6,626 nt of DNA, taken from contig JAQGIA010000606.1 in the NCBI GenBank assembly GCA_028291445.1, positions 1 through 6,626 of the forward strand, written 5' to 3'. Source of the DNA: Belnapia sp. GTDB taxonomy: Bacteria; Pseudomonadota; Alphaproteobacteria; Acetobacterales; Acetobacteraceae. The notes below the pieces were generated by a model, which was not told where the DNA came from, did not search any database, and saw nothing but the letters and a program-made list of their open reading frames with translations. Shown here piece by piece: positions 5,224-6,626 of the stretch (positions are counted from its first letter, which is position 1; each line of letters starts with the position of its first letter). A program made the translations under genes and the position numbers.

Positions 5224-6210
5224 ATGCTGACCCGCCGCCATCTCGCCGGCCTCATCGCCGGGGCCACCCTGCTGCCGGCCGCCGGTTTCGCCCAGCGCCG
5301 CACGCAGGATGCCGCCACCGCCATGCCGGCTTCCGGCGAGCGGCCCTGGAAGGCGCAGGTCCCGGTGCTGCGGATCGGCCTGCTCGGCGGCGAGAACGAA
5401 AGCGACCGCCTCGGCCGCTACGGCGCCTACCAGAAGCTGCTGGAGGAGACCTTCAAGCTTCCGGTGCGGCTCTATCCCGCCTCCGACTACGCCGGGGTCA
5501 TGCAGGCCTTCAGCGCGCAGCAGATCGAGATGAGCTCGCTCGGCCCCTCCGGCTATGCCGGCGTCTGGCTCGACACCAACGGCGGCGTCGAGCCGCTGCT
5601 GGTGCCGGAGGAAAAGGACGGCTCCATCTCCTATGTCTCGGTCATGGTGGTCCGCGCCGACAGCGGCATCGCCAACCTGGAGCAGATGCGCGGCAGGTCG
5701 CTCGCCTGGGCCGATCCGAACAGCACCAGCGGCTACCTCATCCCCCGCTTCGCCCTGCGCAAGGCCGGGATCGGGCTGGAATCGGGGCAGTATTTCAACC
5801 GCGTCGGCTTCGCCGGCGGGCATGAGCAGGGCGTCGTCGCCGTGCTGCAGAAGCAGTACGACGGCGCGATGACCTGGGCCAGCGGCCAGGGCGCCGCGGC
5901 CGAGGGCTATAGCCGCGGCAACCTCCGCGCCATGGTCGACAAGGGCATGCTGAAGATGGCCGACCTGCGGATCGTCTGGACCTCCGAGCCCATCATCAAC
6001 GGCCCGCTGACCGTCCGCAGCGCGCTGCCGGCCGCCTTCAAGGAAGACATGACCGCCTTCCACCTGGCCCTGCCCAAGACCCACCCGACGGTCTACGAGC
6101 AGATCGAGAAGGGCGGCGGCACCGGCTACCGCTCCGTCACCCATGCGCAGTTCCAGTTCCTGGTCGAGATGCGCCGGGACGAGGCGAACGAACGCCGCCG
6201 CCGGTCCTGA
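5224..6210 (+). CDS. phnD: Phosphonate ABC transporter substrate-binding protein PhnD
   Basis: This 328-residue periplasmic protein captures phosphonates and delivers them to the PhnCE importer. A signal peptide with a twin Arg (LTRRHLAG) and a hydrophobic core ends near GFAQ (about residue 24). It could be Sec or Tat. The mature domain carries hallmark PhnD stretches: [18 protein letters not shown] (about 49-66), [27 protein letters not shown], and [16 protein letters not shown], which lines the ligand pocket. [15 protein letters not shown] follows towards the C-terminus. The region before residue 48 is slightly longer than in E. coli. The ATG is preceded by GGGAGAG. It is the first gene of a rightward operon with phnC only 11 bases downstream, and the upstream Pho-like box suggests expression under phosphate limitation. 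The family is clear. Closely related binders of other phosphorus oxyanions (PtxB, phosphite) cannot be fully excluded. Confidence 0.94.
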   Translation: MLTRRHLAGLIAGATLLPAAGFAQRRTQDAATAMPASGERPWKAQVPVLRIGLLGGENESDRLGRYGAYQKLLEETFKLPVRLYPASDYAGVMQAFSAQQIEMSSLGPSGYAGVWLDTNGGVEPLLVPEEKDGSISYVSVMVVRADSGIANLEQMRGRSLAWADPNSTSGYLIPRFALRKAGIGLESGQYFNRVGFAGGHEQGVVAVLQKQYDGAMTWASGQGAAAEGYSRGNLRAMVDKGMLKMADLRIVWTSEPIINGPLTVRSALPAAFKEDMTAFHLALPKTHPTVYEQIEKGGGTGYRSVTHAQFQFLVEMRRDEANERRRRS

Positions 6211-6221
6211 GGCTGAAACCG

Positions 6222-6626
6222 ATGGACGCGGCGCCCGCCTGGGCTGAGCATGCCCCCGCCTGGATGAGCGGGAACCGGATGCTGGAATTGCAGGGGCTGA
6301 CCCGCCGCTTCGGCGCGGCCGTGGCGGTGGACCACGTGAACCTCGAGGTGCCGGACGGCCAGATGGTCGGCATCATCGGCCGCTCCGGCGCCGGCAAGTC
6401 CACCCTGCTGCGGCTGATCAACCGGTTGGAGACCCCATCCTCCGGCCGCATCCTCTCGGGCGGCCGCGACGTGACCGCGCTCGATGGCCGTGGCCTGCGC
6501 GAATGGCGGCGCGACTGCGCCATGGTCTTCCAGCAATTCAACCTGGTCCAGCGGCTCGACGTGCTGACCAACGTGCTGATCGGCCGGCTGGCCTACCAGC
6601 GCGGCTGGCGCGCGGCGATGGTGCTG
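6222..6626 (+). CDS. phnC: Phosphonate ABC transporter ATP-binding protein PhnC, N-terminal part
   Basis: This is the cytoplasmic ATPase of the phosphonate importer, cut by the window end after 135 codons. Counted from ATG 6222, the conserved domain starts [12 protein letters not shown] at residue 20. Walker A is GRSGAGKST (53-61), followed by [14 protein letters not shown], the usual PhnC/HisP-like continuation. The Q-loop region reads [19 protein letters not shown] and then GR-A-QRGW, as in PhnC. The signature LSGGQ and Walker B lie beyond the window. Three in-frame ATGs are possible: 6222 (TGAGG nine bases upstream, 11 bases after phnD), 6264 (no ribosome site) and 6279 (weak GGGA, but matching where most family members begin). 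I chose 6222 for its ribosome site and coupling; 6279 is a fair alternative. Family and operon position are firm. Confidence 0.9.
   Translation, partial: MDAAPAWAEHAPAWMSGNRMLELQGLTRRFGAAVAVDHVNLEVPDGQMVGIIGRSGAGKSTLLRLINRLETPSSGRILSGGRDVTALDGRGLREWRRDCAMVFQQFNLVQRLDVLTNVLIGRLAYQRGWRAAMVL

Noticed and set aside
5167..6144. Long open frame on the minus strand opposite phnD
   Set aside because: It is an antisense shadow of phnD caused by high GC. It shows no family motifs, is low-complexity in Gly/Ala/Asp, and the plus frame is unmistakably PhnD.

Overview
The window is very GC-rich with strong G/C third positions, and its genes are typical of a soil or water alphaproteobacterium. An Acetobacteraceae/Roseomonas-like host is my best guess. 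It rests on the composition, the Bug/TctC receptor and the gene styles, not on a marker gene. I see no rRNA, tRNA, CRISPR array, insertion sequence or prophage gene. The window is gene-dense, and no gene-free stretch exceeds about 190 bases.

Left part (1-2321, all minus strand). In transcription order there is a PadR-family regulator with a His-rich N-terminal tail (YqjI type), then a DUF2218 protein whose start overlaps the regulator's stop. After a 188-base gap come a CorA-type divalent-cation channel and the start of an exported protein that overlaps the corA stop. The regulator is preceded by an AT-rich block of nested palindromes that looks like its own operator. Nickel/iron-responsive regulation, DUF2218 (known from siderophore-interacting proteins) and CorA together suggest a metal-homeostasis neighbourhood. 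Whether CorA belongs to the same regulon is inference.

Middle part (2322-5062, minus strand). A Bug/TctC periplasmic solute receptor is followed by a GMC-family FAD oxidoreductase. The 128-base gap between them carries an 18-base tandem repeat. No TctA/TctB membrane partner is present, and the substrates cannot be read from the sequence.

Right part (5063-6626). A divergent intergenic region leads rightward into phnD (phosphonate-binding protein) and phnC (ATPase, cut by the window end), the beginning of a phosphonate ABC transporter operon. Upstream of phnD lie three 7-base units at exact 11-base spacing that resemble a PhoB box, with a candidate -10 element 10 bases further on. This fits induction under phosphate starvation.

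No wholly new system is evident. The best leads are the putative PadR operator, the putative Pho box, and the tandem repeat between the receptor and oxidoreductase genes.
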